Shown here: one piece after another, positions 1 to 10,969 of the stretch | Position numbering within the stretch: the first letter of the stretch is position 1 | Layout: every line of letters starts with the position of its first letter | Source: Cubamyces lactineus | Taxonomy: Eukaryota; Basidiomycota; Agaricomycetes; Polyporales; Polyporaceae | Direction: 5' to 3' | DNA length: 64,000 nt | NCBI GenBank assembly: GCA_022376465.1 | Contig: JACDTU010000007.1 | Coordinates: 1,780,539-1,844,538 of the forward strand | Translations under genes and position numbers: made by a program | Notes under the pieces: generated by a model | The model's input: the letters and a program-made list of their open reading frames with translations, nothing else | Database searches by the model: none | What the model was told of the DNA's origin: nothing

Positions 1-624
1 AATCGCCAATCAACTTTGCGGATAGTTCGCGCTCCTTTGCCACAGCAGTGGCGAGTTTCCCTGTATCGTTTTGGATGTTCTGTACGACGTCATGAAGGCG
101 GGTATCCCTTCATCGTTATGGATAACTCACCTTGATGTGAGCCTTGATCTCCACCCTCAACTTCTGCAAGTGTTGCACGATCGACCCATCCACTGTACGG
201 CCCAAGTTCGCATGCTGGTCCGCGATGGCTCGCGTCTTGTCACGAATGCCATAAAAGATATCCTAATAGTCATGTTAGTCTCATCCTTCGCGATCGTGTG
301 AGGCACATCGTGACTGACCTGAAGCCCACCCTCTCCCAAGAACTGATTGCCCGAGCGGAACGGGACCTGGATGACCGCCCCCAACTTGGTCATCTCCCTC
401 GCGACGTTGTTCTCGATGTCCGCGATGCCCTCAAAGTACGCGATGAGCTGCTTGACGATGATCTTCCATGCGGTGAAGCGTTCGATGAGGATGTCGGACG
501 GGCGGAGGTCGTGGGGCTGGATGTTCTTCCTGACGAGCGACTGGCTGCGCGACGCGGTCGAACGTCGGCTGCCAGCACGAGATAGGGATGTTGCGCGGGA
601 TATGGAGACTGTGTCGTTCATCAT
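1..624 (-). CDS. BAR-domain protein, IVY1-like (5' part only)
   Basis: Three spliced exons on the minus strand: 624-319, 262-131 and 79-1, continuing off the left edge. Introns 318-263 and 130-80 have GT..AG ends and all phases close. After a Ser/Arg-rich N-terminus (about 30 residues) comes a long amphipathic helical region with the motifs ILIERFTAWK, NVAREMTKLG, DIFYGIRDKTRAIADQH, IVQHLQKLRVEIKAHIK and KLATAVAKERELSAKL. This is the kind of charged coiled-coil expected of a BAR/I-BAR membrane-curvature domain. It resembles fungal proteins annotated as IVY1-like phospholipid-binding BAR proteins, which act on vacuolar/endosomal membranes; that assignment is from family recall. I chose the start at 624 (MMNDTVS); an in-frame ATG at 708 would add a Pro-rich leader. 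The C-terminal half lies outside the window, so length and any further domain are unknown. Confidence 0.7.
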
Positions 625-1154
625 GTGGAGCGAAAGGTGTAAAGGACAGGGGAGTCGGGGGGGGGATGGGGGAGGGGTAGGCTTATATGGGTGTACAACC
701 TCTGACACTGACAGTGTTCGGACGCGGAGACATCAACACGCGTATAGCCGCCATGTCCTGACGTCATACTTTCCCCCGATACGGCAATTCTCTTCAAAAC
801 ATATAACTGCGTAGCATTTAGACCCCGTTGTACCCCTCCCGTGTGTGCCAGTACAGTGTTCCAATTACAACGGCAGTGAGCGCTGTCAGTGTTCGTGGAC
901 TGTCTCGATTTTAGGAAGAGCGATCGCCGTCTACTGCGTATAGAGCGAGACGCATATCCTCGTCATACATTTGGACAGTACAAGGCACACAACCTTATCG
1001 TACAACAACTCGACTGTGGCAGTCCTATGGAGGCGTGGATATACTCTGGAGGTATCGTACATCTCATCGAAGTATCTCGCGTGTCTTTGCCGGCGGAGTC
1101 TGTGCATCCAGTCAGCATGAATTGTTGAGATTGACTGGGCGGACTCCGCACTTT
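625..1154. other. intergenic, no gene seen
   Basis: Lies between the 5' end of the BAR gene and the 3' end of the cytidine deaminase gene. It holds a short G-rich tract near 657-675 just upstream of the BAR gene start. No ORF here has convincing coding character or splice partners. Confidence 0.5.
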
Positions 1155-1896
1155 TCACTGGGCTCTTGGTAGATCCAAATCCTCAGGACCAAAGCTATCT
1201 GGGAGTAGTTCTCCTATGCTAGTCTCCTTTACTCCGCCATCCGTAACACCCTCCGCTAGGCGTTGTTCATAATCGGCAGGCACCAGGAGGATGGGCATAT
1301 TTTGAGCACAGAACTCCCGGATGACCTGCCGGCACATCCCACAAGGAGATATGGCCGATTTAACGTCTCTGAGTGGTGGCCATAGGGTGTCAGTAACGCC
1401 CTCTATCTCAATAGCACTGCAGACAATGAATGACTCACGTGACGACGGCAAGTGCAGTGAAGGAACGAGTGCCTTCGCTCTGACAAGGAGTATGGTGAGG
1501 CGTGTCGTATCATTCATCTTTGATCATGGTGCGTACGACTGCTTTGACGAACGCTGTCCTTTCCGCGCAGATTGTGCCGCCTATCGTAGCTCATCAGTTC
1601 ATGTTCGCGTCGTCTGACCATCACACCATCGCGGATTCACCGTAAGAGGCGTTTTCAACATTCGCGCCCTTGACGACGTCGCCAGTTGTAGTGAGCAGCG
1701 CAGCGCCCACCCTGAAGTGAGAGTATCGAGAGTATGCGAATTCCTTGGCTGCGGTAGTGGCGACGACGATCGAGGTGGTCAGTGTAGGGTATTTGGGGCC
1801 TTAGTGGTCCCATCTCTGAGGTAGTATACCTTCGAATGCAGCCTTGATGAGACGCTCTCGGTCGGTCGGTTGTAGGGCCCATGTAGAGGCAGACAT
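1155..1896 (-). CDS. CDD1: cytidine deaminase
   Basis: Hydrolytic deamination of cytidine/deoxycytidine to uridine/deoxyuridine in pyrimidine salvage, cytosolic. Five exons on the minus strand: 1896-1830, 1748-1641, 1580-1537, 1479-1439 and 1368-1155. All introns are GT..AG and phases close to a 157-residue protein, close to the usual length for this tetrameric zinc enzyme. Motifs seen: [20 protein letters not shown] near the N-terminus (the conserved Y-S-x-F-x-V-GAAL substrate loop), [15 protein letters not shown] with the zinc-ligand Cys and catalytic Glu of the C-A-E motif, and [14 protein letters not shown] with the two other zinc-ligand cysteines (PCGxC). The C-terminal tail (about 45 residues, acidic) is more variable. 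The single uninterrupted ORF at 1155-1517 covers only the last exon and runs into intron sequence, so the short ORF alone is not the gene. It is divergent from ATP20 across about 415 bp. Confidence 0.95.
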
Positions 1897-2311
1897 GATG
1901 GTGGTGCTTGTAAAAAGATCTTGGCGACGATTATGAGCGCTTCGTGCTGCTTCATGTTAAGGGGTCACATAAGCGCCCTGATGTTAAGTTGTACAACCAC
2001 CGTTATCCGGTGTAGGACTATGTCGTACGATGAATTCATGTGTTCAAGTGTATATGATGTGAGCGAATACATGCCACAGTATTTCTAAGATGTGTTGTCC
2101 AACCAGGTCCAACCTTCCGAGGGTAGAGCCTAGTAGAGCCCCAGGCTTGAAACCCTAACCTCGGTGGCCTGACCGGCAGTGGCCGGAAGAGGCCGAGGCG
2201 TGAGGAAATTGGCGGTCGGGCGAGCTCGTCACCGTCTCGTCCGACGCCCACCTCACTTTCAACAGCGACCACCACTCCTCCCACCCCATCCTCCTCGCGC
2301 CTCTCTTCAGC
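1897..2311. promoter_or_regulatory. divergent promoter region, CDD1 / ATP20
   Basis: 415 bp separate the two start codons of the cytidine deaminase gene (minus) and the ATP synthase subunit g gene (plus), so both promoters must lie here. The last ~60 bases before ATP20 are pyrimidine-rich (2255-2311), typical of fungal housekeeping promoters. I see no clear TATA box. Confidence 0.5.
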
Positions 2312-3026
2312 ATGGTGCGCCCCATCTCCGCCCGCCTGGCGCAGGCCGTTCGTCCTCGCCGTCTCCCCCAGTCTGCCCCGCGTGTGCGCCAGCAGCAGCG
2401 TTTCGCGTCGTCGACCCCCAGCACGGAGGAGATGCAGAAAAAGGCCCAGGATGCGTTTGCGTCCGTGCAGAAGGGCCTGGGACAGGCGTTTGAGGCTGGC
2501 AAGAAGTTCCTTGGTCCCGTAGGCGAGAAGGCGGGGAACCTCCTCGGAGGTACGTGTTTTCCTTGCAATCTCCTGAAGCCGCCGACATTCTCTGCGACGC
2601 GGTGCAAGACGCGTCCAAGGCGTGCGGGTGCTTCAGGCTGGTCATCTAGCATCTGGTCGTGCCTCCATGCTGATTGGTCTTCCTCAGCCTACCGGGAGCC
2701 CCTGCAGTACAACTTCGCCGTTTTCCGCGAAGTCCTCAAGCAGGTTTACGTTGCGGAGCGTCTCCAACCCCCTCCGCTCTCTGCCTTTGCTTCGGTCTAC
2801 TCGACGCTCTGGGCCCGCGCGCGTAACCCTCAGTACTGGCGCGAGCTTGCTCGATCAGGTGATCTTACCAAGGTCGGCATCTACGCCCTCGAGGCCTACG
2901 GTATCTTCAAGGTACGCATTGTCATATTGTCCTCTCATTGAACCCTAGAGCGAACTTACCTGTAATCTTTCACAGATTGGAGAGATCCTCGGTCGCAGAA
3001 GCCTCGTCGGTTATAACATCCAATAG
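2312..3026 (+). CDS. ATP20: mitochondrial F1Fo-ATP synthase subunit g
   Basis: Accessory membrane subunit of the F1Fo-ATP synthase; in yeast it supports dimerisation and cristae shape at the inner mitochondrial membrane. Three exons (2312-2549, 2688-2911, 2976-3026) with GT..AG introns give 170 residues. The N-terminus (MVRPISARLAQAVRPRR) is rich in Arg and lacks acidic residues, as expected of a matrix-targeting presequence. The middle carries an amphipathic helix (EMQKKAQDAFASVQKGLGQ). The conserved C-terminal half has PLQYNFAVFREVLKQVYVAE, the GDLTKVGIYALEAYGIFKIGE membrane segment and a terminal GRRSLVGYNIQ. This order matches the fungal ATP20 family (Pfam Mt_ATP-synt_G). Intron 1 (138 bp) is about twice the usual length here. 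Expressed divergently from CDD1. Confidence 0.93.
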
Positions 3027-3428
3027 ACCGGTACTATTTTGCCCCGTGTTGTAGATCGCTCTAATATGTGTGCGCTCGTCCATGCGTCCTTTCCTTGAAA
3101 CTCGCTAGTTCGACGAGATTTTCTTGACCACAATCGTCGGCGGCATGCGTGTACTGAATGATGTCAAGGTGCTTGCGGTGGTGTGTCTTACTGTGCGTAA
3201 GGGCGCTCATTGGAGGTTCAAGCGCACGACCGCAGCAATCGAAGCTTGCAGCTACTGCAGGAAGTGCGGCGAGTGCTGCAGGACATGTATGTGTTACGTG
3301 ACCTACTGCAGTTGCTGCAGTACAGTGCTGTTATATACCTACTTGACCAGCACGATTCGTGCGATTCCGCCGATCCAAACTCCTCCGCCAATCTCACTCA
3401 CAACTTATAGTCCACCCCACTCGCCTGC
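3027..3428. other. intergenic between ATP20 and F-box gene
   Basis: Holds the ATP20 3' UTR and the F-box gene promoter. A stretch at about 3245-3325 repeats CTGCAG and TGCTGCAG motifs several times (simple imperfect repeat). No gene seen. Confidence 0.4.
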
Positions 3429-5421
3429 ATGATCATGGCCTCGCAGCAAACCCCCTGGTCTCCCCAATTGCTCGATACTCTGGCGCTTGTATCGAGACAG
3501 GAGCTACGCGAGCTCAGGTGGGTTGTAGGCACGTTTCCACTGGCGATACCGCGCTGAATCTGAGAAATTGCTGCTTTGATTGTCTAGTCCAGAAACGGTG
3601 CGTCAAGAACATCTAATATTGCCCTTCCGCACGCTGACGATCATTCCTGAAGCTTCGTGGACTAGATGAGACCCTCCGCAAGCTGCAGTCATCCGTTTCT
3701 CATCAACTTGGCGAGACGAGGCCCATTAACAGGCTTCCGCGGGAGATTCTTCTTCGCATATTCCAAGACGTACGCTCTCAGGAAGCAGCCCCTTTGCCTC
3801 CAATGCACGGATACTACATCGACTTCCCGCTAACCACTAACATTGGACCGCCGCTGCCGCCGGACACCCGTTCTCTCATATCAGTCACGCACGTATGCCA
3901 TCGATGGCGGGATACTGCATTGTCGTCCCCAACGCTCTGGGCGGATGTAGTTGCCACCTCGGCTTCAGCCGCGCGCGCATTTGTGTCGCGTGCGCGCAAC
4001 CTACCTATGCGAGTACATGTCACAGTCACGGGCTCGAAGCTGTCCAGGTTCCAGAGGAAGGCGCTCCAGTATCTCCTTCCTCATATACGAGGGCTCGTTC
4101 TCCGCCTTCGATACCGCGCTGAGATCCAGCTCTTCCAGCCAATCCTCTCGAAGCTCGCGACGTCGTTGGTCCACTTGGGAATAGTGGTCCGTTCAGAGGA
4201 TCCATATGGTCAAGGGCCATGGACGCCCAGATTCCGTGACGGGTACCATCTTTTTGGCCAGGAAGTGAGCTCCCTGAAGTCATTGGCGATCGTATCGCCG
4301 GAAGAGCTCATCCCCAACGGCCATTTTCCTCACCTATGCGAACTAACCATTCATCAACCGCACTTCTCCGGCCCATCCTCTACGCCTCAGGCTCTGGCCC
4401 GCTTCTTATCCCATACCCCCGGCGTTGAGCGACTCCTTCTCGTGTCTCCCATAATGTCAACAGTCCTCCCTCTCATCGGTCATGATCTTCGGTTACCCCG
4501 GTTACGCATCATCCGCGTTCATGTACCGCGGCACAGAGAAGCCTCCACTTTCATCGACTCTCAAGCTACGCGTTTATTCTCTGGCCCTGAAGCTTTGTCT
4601 GGATCGATGGGAGATGTCGGTTCATATGGATACACCATCCGTGGACGATCCCGGGAACTTGGAGCAACGGGGTGCGTGGTGGAGCTTGTATCACATGCTC
4701 TATCAGGATCCTCGCTCTTTTGGCCCATCAGTCCCTATCCCGCAGTCTACTCGCCCCCGAGTTCTCCTTGGTTTGCTCACGGCGTCAAGTCCTTGCGGAT
4801 CACGCGCGGATCATTTGCTCCAACTCATCGACCTCTACAATTATGTCCACATCATCCAAAGTATACAAAATGAGAAAGTCTGGCCAATCCTTCCTTGCGC
4901 TGTTTGGTACGATGCCTGCGTTGGAGAAGCTCGTGGTCCGTGCGACGACATGCGATGTTGTTCTGCCCGACCTTTGCTCCAAACTTGTTGTGAACCCACC
5001 GCATGGTTGCCCTTCTCTGCACACATTAATCTTCTCCGTCCTACGTCCTTGTTGTGCACTCGAAGACCTCCAAATGCTCTTCAGAGCGACTACACTTCGG
5101 GCCGCGCTGAACCTAGGAAGTCCTCTAAAACGCTTGCTCATCTGTAGCCCTACCCATACAGGACCCGACTACTCGATGTACGACTGTCACGGCGTCGAAT
5201 GGATGACGTTCTCAAGTTCGGATGCTGGATCGTCGAATCCGGATAGCATGTGGACGGAGTGGAACGCGGAATTGACTAGGGACGCTCAGCTAGACCCGGA
5301 TGGTGATGGGCCTATATGGGGGGAGCTAAATTACGACCAGGCGTGGGCTGCGTGCGCACTTGGAGATATGGAATGCGGGCGTTCGAGATTTGCGAAGGTT
5401 GGAGTGTCCATCAGGTCGTGA
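3429..5421 (+). CDS. F-box-like / LRR-like protein
   Basis: My model has four exons: 3429-3517, a 10-base microexon 3588-3597, 3653-4671 and 4746-5421 (597 residues, phases close). A helical N-terminus (SPETLRGLDETLRKLQSSVS) precedes a short F-box-like motif, INRLPREILLRIFQDV at about residues 55-70, followed by VTHVCHRWRDTALSSPTLW, the usual F-box exit sequence of Agaricomycete F-box proteins. The rest has irregular leucine-rich strands (LRLPRLRIIRVHV, FGTMPALEKLVV, CPSLHTLIF). Expected role is substrate receptor of an SCF ubiquitin ligase via Skp1; substrate unknown. No single frame runs through: the frame changes near 4.7 kb, and the GTGCGT donor at 4672 with the CCGCAG acceptor ending at 4745 (74 bp) restores it, which is why I treat the gene as intact. 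Start 3435 is an alternative in-frame ATG. Confidence 0.65.
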
Positions 5422-5671
5422 CAATCTTGCTACTTATACGGCCTTGCTATGCGATTTTGACTCGGTTGTTGGTGTCAGGAGGGTTACTGAATTGATTACA
5501 TCGATGCGCTTACTAGCTATAGCATGCTTCGTTCTTTCGCCTCGTTTAGATGCTTAGATAGCATAGGAAATCTCATCGCGTTGAGAGCTTCGCTGGGCCA
5601 AATGCCTATGCAGTACGATGTGCCACTGGAGCTTCGGCCATGGCGCGTGGTCCGGTCGGGCCGGACATTGT

Positions 5672-5805
5672 TTACGGAATGGATTAAGGGTATGGTTCAC
5701 TGACGCCCGTCGGACTGCCACGGCCCGTCTGCCGCCGCTTTTAGACCCCGAACACTTCTCCTTGGGTATTTATCAAAAATACCTCGGACCGTCGTCTCAG
5801 TATGA
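5672..5805 (+). repeat. inverted repeat, left arm
   Basis: This segment reappears as its reverse complement at 7597-7738. Shared blocks include ACGGAATGGATTAAGGGTAT, GGTTCACTGACGCCC, CGGACTGCCACGGCCCGT, CCCCGAACACTTCTCC and GGGTATTTATCA. I see scattered substitutions plus a small insertion in the right arm. Both arms can be read as the same short peptide (TEWIKGMVH then stop), so this may be a duplicated gene fragment and not a transposon terminus. The arms are about 1.8 kb apart. Confidence 0.8.
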
Positions 5806-7273
5806 TGTTCCTTCCCTTGCCGCGCGAGACTGGTCTCTCTCCCCCATTGGTTTGACACGCTCTGCTCTGCCTTGTCTTCGAGCTCCTCCGAGACCTACAC
5901 CTATTCTGCCATGCCCAGGTAGCCGACAGCAACCAAGCAACGACTGCTAGGACGCGCTGCCCCTCGTCCTGCCCACGACAGGTACGACGTGAGGGGCTCG
6001 ACCGCCACCTCCTCCTTCTGCCGACTTGCTAATGCGACCCAGGACGACGAGAGCGAGGGACGATAAGGGTATCGAGGGTGAGGACGACGAGGACGAGCGA
6101 TCGCTCGTCCTCTGCTCGACGACCCACCACCATCAACACCTTGGCCACGACGACAAGGAAACAGCGAGGACACGCTGCCCCTCATTCTGCGTACGACACA
6201 ACGTGAGTGGTGAGGACCATCGCACGCAGCTCCTCATCGCGTCAGGGCACGAAGCTCCATTCAGCGGTGCGGGACATCTCGCATGTGTCTGTGCACGGCC
6301 AGGCTCAAGCCAGAAGGCTACCGGGTGTCACTGTGTGTGCATTCGACCGCCGCGGAACGGTCCGAAGGGGCGCACCGCAAGTACTCAACACGCACGCCCT
6401 CCGTCGACTCGCTCCGAGCTGTCTTCCCTCTGCTGTCACGCACCCACCGGAAATCCGCCTGTCGCGTCTCAGGCCGGTGGTGGACCCCTGGTGGTGCACC
6501 TCCAGGCATTGCACAATGTCTTTTTAGCCTGATACAAACCAGATGCAACACAAATCAGACACGACACAGGAGGCGAGCTCAGATCCTCAACAAGGGTGAC
6601 ACACCTGAACGAGTGCGAGGTGCCTACTACTTACTCTACACGCATGCGCGACATCAAAGCTGACTCACACACAAACAATTACTAGGACACTCTGACAAAG
6701 GCACTGCAGTTTGTGCGGCACGAATGTAAAGTACGCGCTCAATGAGGGGACACTCCGTGTGGATTGACTGGGCCCCAGGGCGATTAGATGTGTATGGAGA
6801 CATTCTTGGGCGCTTATTTTCGAATCCTTTCACTGTCTTGTATTTTCCTCCTCAACATGTCACTCAATGTTATGTATCTACAAGTCTTCCTGGACACAGG
6901 TACTACCTTGTAGGAAACAACATATAGTTCCCCAAACATAGTAGCATAGAGCGCGAAGCCGCTCTCGACGTCTGAACGTGACGGCTGATCTTGCGGCGGT
7001 GTGCAGACGACCCGTGCTGCTGACCCCGACATAGCGTGGCTCCTGGGTCAAGCTGGTACACGAGACCGAGAGATTCGCGCATGTGAGAAGATGCAGCTTC
7101 TTGCTCGCTGCACGTGGGATCCACCCAAATCCCTCGGAATAGGCGTTCTGCAGCAAATGTATGCTTTATGAAATAGGCACGCTCAGGCATGATGAACGCA
7201 GCAGGTTGGTGCAAGATAGTTGAGGGAGGTTGTGAGCAGTCGAAACGACTTGCGACGACGACCGACTTACGGC
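5806..7273. other. relic zone between inverted repeats
   Basis: No intact gene. A low-complexity stretch at 5945-6245 contains two imperfect direct copies of a GGACRCGCTGCCCCTC-type block (about 5950 and 6170). Short ORFs on both strands are composition-driven. A minus-strand stretch at about 6903-7273 reads as a plausible but unrecognised peptide and may be the remains of the gene whose other part lies in the repeat arms. Confidence 0.35.
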
Positions 7274-7599
7274 GAATGTCAATGTCGTCTCGTCCATCGA
7301 GGACCTCCTGAACTCGCTCGACCCCTTCTACGACATTCAGCAATTCCTGACAGACAACCCCTCAGCACTGTCGTTCGAGGACCTGCCGGATGCATAGCCT
7401 CAGCAGGCCCGTGGCAACTCTCGAAGTTCGAATGCCATTCGGAGATCACGCGGCAACGCACCTCAACGGTGTGCTGGCAGCACGAATACTCATTCCCCCC
7501 CCCCCTCCGAGCAGACGGCTGAACAAGCACTGCGTGTACCGTATTGCATGTAACGTAGGATACCCCGGAACTTAAAAAAAAAAGAATGTCAATGTCGTC
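7274..7599 (+). mobile_element. retroposed 3' mRNA end with poly(A) and 16-bp target-site duplication
   Basis: The 16-base word GAATGTCAATGTCGTC occurs at 7274-7289 and again at 7584-7599. The second copy is immediately preceded by a run of ten A (7574-7583). The 294 bp between the copies reads as the 3' end of a transcript: an open frame from 7290 encoding about 35 residues (SSIEDLLNSLDPFYDIQQFL, then ..SFEDLPDA) to a TAG at 7397-7399, then about 175 bp of non-coding DNA with a C-tract, then the A-tract. A 5'-truncated cDNA, a 3' poly(A) and flanking direct repeats are the standard signature of target-primed reverse transcription by LINE machinery. The donor gene is not recognisable from this short acidic, aromatic peptide. 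The insertion split the right arm of the inverted repeat. Confidence 0.75.
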
Positions 7600-7738
7600 A
7601 TACTGAGACGCTGTCTGGTTCGGTCAAGGTATTCTGATAAATACCCGAGGAGAAGTGTTCGGGGTCCAAGAGCCGCGGCACACGGGCCGTGGCAGTCCGA
7701 TGGGCGTCAGTGAACCATACCCTTAATCCATTCCGTAA
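7597..7738 (-). repeat. inverted repeat, right arm
   Basis: Reverse complement of 5672-5805. Beyond the core, similarity continues weakly into the target site of the retroposed insert (CAGTATGA followed by a diverged block), so the insertion happened after the repeat formed. Confidence 0.78.
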
Positions 7739-8368
7739 TTGTTTGTTCAAGTGGTCGCAAGGGGAGCCAGCTCACTGCGCAACGGTCGTCCACGCGGAGC
7801 CGTAGTAGCAAGATGTATGAACATGTAGTCGTAACACTACGTTCAGCCACTATAGCAACTCTGACTGGGACTGAGGTCGCTATCAGGCCCATGGCCTGCA
7901 TTGTACATCATTGCGGTGAGCGTATACTACTGATGCTGATTGGTACACTATGTCCCGCCGGTGACCCTATCGCTTGGACCGCTGTCAGTCTACTGAATGA
8001 ATGCGGAGGAGCAATCTAGGACAAAGCGACAATACTTTATCCCAACAATAATATGCAGCTTAGCACAACAACGGGGCGATGTCTCCATATATGAGTCTGC
8101 AGTGCAGACGCTATCCTTTGTTACCTGAATTCAACCTCCGAATGGCCCAAGCGCGGGAGAGGTAGTACGGTTATTGCGCAGGTTTCGAACATGCGCGCTC
8201 CAGTGGCTAACCTCCCTCCTCCTCACGGTGGCTAAACACCCGGGACTTGCCGCCCGTGAGTTCGTTCGTCTGGCTTCACCCAACTCTTCCTTTCTCCGAC
8301 CACACACACCCATCACTACTCTTCCCTCCCCCAATCCTACCGACCCAGTTCGTAGGACGACGATTGCG
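7739..8368. other. intergenic upstream of FunK1-A
   Basis: No convincing gene. A GGGACTTGCCG word at about 8235-8245 also occurs just upstream of the other two FunK1 genes, so this stretch probably contains the FunK1-A promoter and 5' UTR, which is pyrimidine-rich at 8285-8345. Confidence 0.4.
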
Positions 8369-10969
8369 ATGTCTTGTTCTACTGCTGGGCGTTCCCCAGA
8401 CGGCAACAGTGCGTCCTTTCTGGGATAGTGTTGACGGGGGAATATGGTGCTGACGTGCTCCAGATTGTCAAGACTGGTACCAGCGAATCCGGGCACGTTC
8501 TTTCGTATATGAGAAGCCGGTACAAGACTACCTGAGGACGTTCCTTCCATGCAAGGTTCCGTGCAACCTCAAATCACCTCATCGTGCTCTCGTGAAGGAT
8601 TGGCAAGCTACGATTCCTCCGGCAACACTCGACAGTATCTGGCTGGTATGTACCTATTCATCCTCATATTCATATGATGCATGCACCTTCTGACTGGGAT
8701 TGTAAGGGGTGGATGTTGCAATACACAGTCGAAGACTTCCCAAAGGGAAGGAAGCCCTTATTTCATGACTTGGACGGGGAGCCTATAGTCTTCCCATTCT
8801 CGAGGTCGCATCATGCCGGGCAAGTGGACGTTGTAATGACTTTCCCTGGGCAACCCAGCCCGCCGATTCGCAGCTGGGATTGGTCGAAGATCGCGATGAA
8901 TGTCAGTAATACTCTGGTTGACCCCTTCGGTGAACGCGCAGAGTGTACTGCAGAAGCGCAGGATAGCGCTCTTGCCTGGCTTGTGATCAACTCTCGGAAC
9001 TTGATGCTTGCCCACGGCCTTCTTGCGGCCTACTCCCTCGTCTTCTTCCGCGGCTCATTCCGCATCGTCCGCCTGGACCACGTATGCATTCTTGCATCTC
9101 AGCCGATACAAATCGGGCGGGCAAGTGGCGTCAAAATCCTCAGAGAGTTTCTCTGGAGGTTGGTCCATCCCTGGGAAGGAGATGCCGGTTCTATCGTTGG
9201 ATGCGACCCCACGCTGAAGAAGATGTCGGCCTCCGACGAGACATGGCTGCGCAGACAACTCGGCGACGAGGCTCGGGAGCTCCTACACGGCGTGAACCTG
9301 AGCGACGGCCGACTCGCGAAGGTTTGGGACGACGGTGATGACGCGAGGCCTCCCAAGACCTTCCTCCTCTTCAAGCTCATCGACGTGGGCGCACGACTCT
9401 TCTCGAGGAATACGATGGTCTGGCTTGGCATCGAAGACACTCGCACTGGAGACCCCGCTGTCGACGACCTGGTGAGGGACAGGCCAGTGCTCCGTGTGAT
9501 AAAGGAAGCGTGGAACCCTGTCGGGACGGCGGCTGAGCTGAAATGCTACGATCGTCTCAAGGCCACGATTCCGGAGGACGAGTGGCAAGGCTTACCGAAA
9601 CGCCTGCATGGTGGAGATCTTGGTGAGAGAGACGTCCGGCGATGGAACACCGCTCGTGCGGGGCAGCCATGGCCCGGTGAAGACGATCTTCTCGCGTACG
9701 GGACGCCTACAGAGAGGTCAATCATCACCCGATTCAAGAGGGAGAACGTCCCGCATCCGTTGCACAGGACCTTCACTCTCAGGCTCAGCGGAGCCACAAC
9801 CAACAAGGGCATCTCTGAAACTGAGGAACGGACCCATGTGCGATTCGTTGTTGACGTAGTCGGACGCTCGCTTCGAAACTTCAAGACGACCAAGGAGCTT
9901 GTCGCCGCATTCCGCGACGCGATACAAGGTGAGAGCAACTGGCTTAGGGATAGTTTATAGACTGTGGTTGACAGCATACTGCACAGGACATCGTCTCGCT
10001 ATGCGGTACGGAGGCATCCTTCACAGAGACATTAGCGCAGGAAACATCCTGATCGTTGACCGTCCCATTCCCGGACGTCCTGAGTCCAAAGGCGTATTGC
10101 ATGACTTCGATATCAGCTGGATCCTTTCTGAGCCGCCGCCCGAAGGCTCTCGTCTCGATGAATCCAACACCATAGCTTCACAGCTCGTCAGGCTCGAAGC
10201 TGATGCCGACAAAGTCGAAGACCTGAAGGACACTTACGTGAGTCCTTTCCCTGAGCCACAAGAAATTGGTAGGAGCTTACAACGCCGATCTTAGGGAACG
10301 GGTGCCTTCTTCGCACTCGACGTCCTCAGAGGCATTTGTGCCCGGAAGTACGTCCGCCGTACATTCCAGCAGGACTTGGAATCATTCTACTGGGTCTTGC
10401 TCTCGGTGGTGTTCGAGTTCGTGGCTTATACCGACTCGCTCGACGCCTACAAGCCTTGGCGCGAGTTATTCCACGACAGGTACAAGACAATGGCGGAGGC
10501 CAAGGAGAAATGGCTTCTGCAAGCGTCGGATCGCCTTACCATCGACGACAACGGGCCTCTCACCGAGCTGATGGCCTCATTCGCGAAGCTCGTTGCGCAG
10601 GCAAGCTACTCCCGCTGGTCGGGGAAGAAGAGGAAGCCTCTCAAGTATGACACCGTCCTCGAACTCTTCGACAAGGTGCTCGCGCGCGACGACTGGCCCC
10701 TCAACGATCCAGCTGTCAGGTACGACATGAGGCCTCAGAAGCGACCTTCAGTGCAGAAGCCCAAGGCCGAGTCGAGAAGCAACGTTGAGCCTCCCGCTAG
10801 CATCGTCGCGGATGCTCCCCGCAGCAACGCTCTCAAGCGTCAACGGGATGACGATAGCAACGTGGAGACGAAGAGCCGATCTGTAGTCAGTGCGGAACCA
10901 TCCCGAGATGACACGCCGTCTATAGTGTACTCCATACTGAGCAGGCGTCCGAAACGACCAAGGATCTAG
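8369..10969 (+). CDS. FunK1-type fungal protein kinase, copy A
   Basis: Five exons (8369-8408, 8464-8645, 8707-9928, 9987-10237, 10295-10969), all GT..AG with closing phases. The exon 2/3 junction (..SIWL / GWMLQYTVEDFPKG..) aligns residue for residue with the exon 1/2 junction of copies B and C. Family hallmarks: FLLFKLIDVGARLFSRNTMVWLGIEDTR in the N-terminal half, then HRDISAGNILIVDRPIP (catalytic HRD loop) and GVLHDFDISWIL, where the kinase DFG reads DFD as is usual in FunK1. QQDLESFYWVLL and LARDDWPLNDPA follow, and a basic nuclear-type tail ends RRPKRPRI. FunK1 kinases are expanded in multicellular fungi; substrates are unknown. This copy is the most divergent of the three and lacks the Ser-rich N-terminal segment of B and C. 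Tail-to-tail with lineage protein A. Confidence 0.88.

Noticed and set aside
4480..4873. Frame break in the F-box gene as evidence of a pseudogene
   Set aside because: A consensus intron (GTGCGT at 4672, CCGCAG ending 4745) of 74 bp restores one frame through to the stop at 5421.
6026..6532. 168-codon ORF between the inverted repeats
   Set aside because: Low complexity, two overlapping ORFs of similar length in other frames, no recognisable domain; treated as relic or non-coding DNA.
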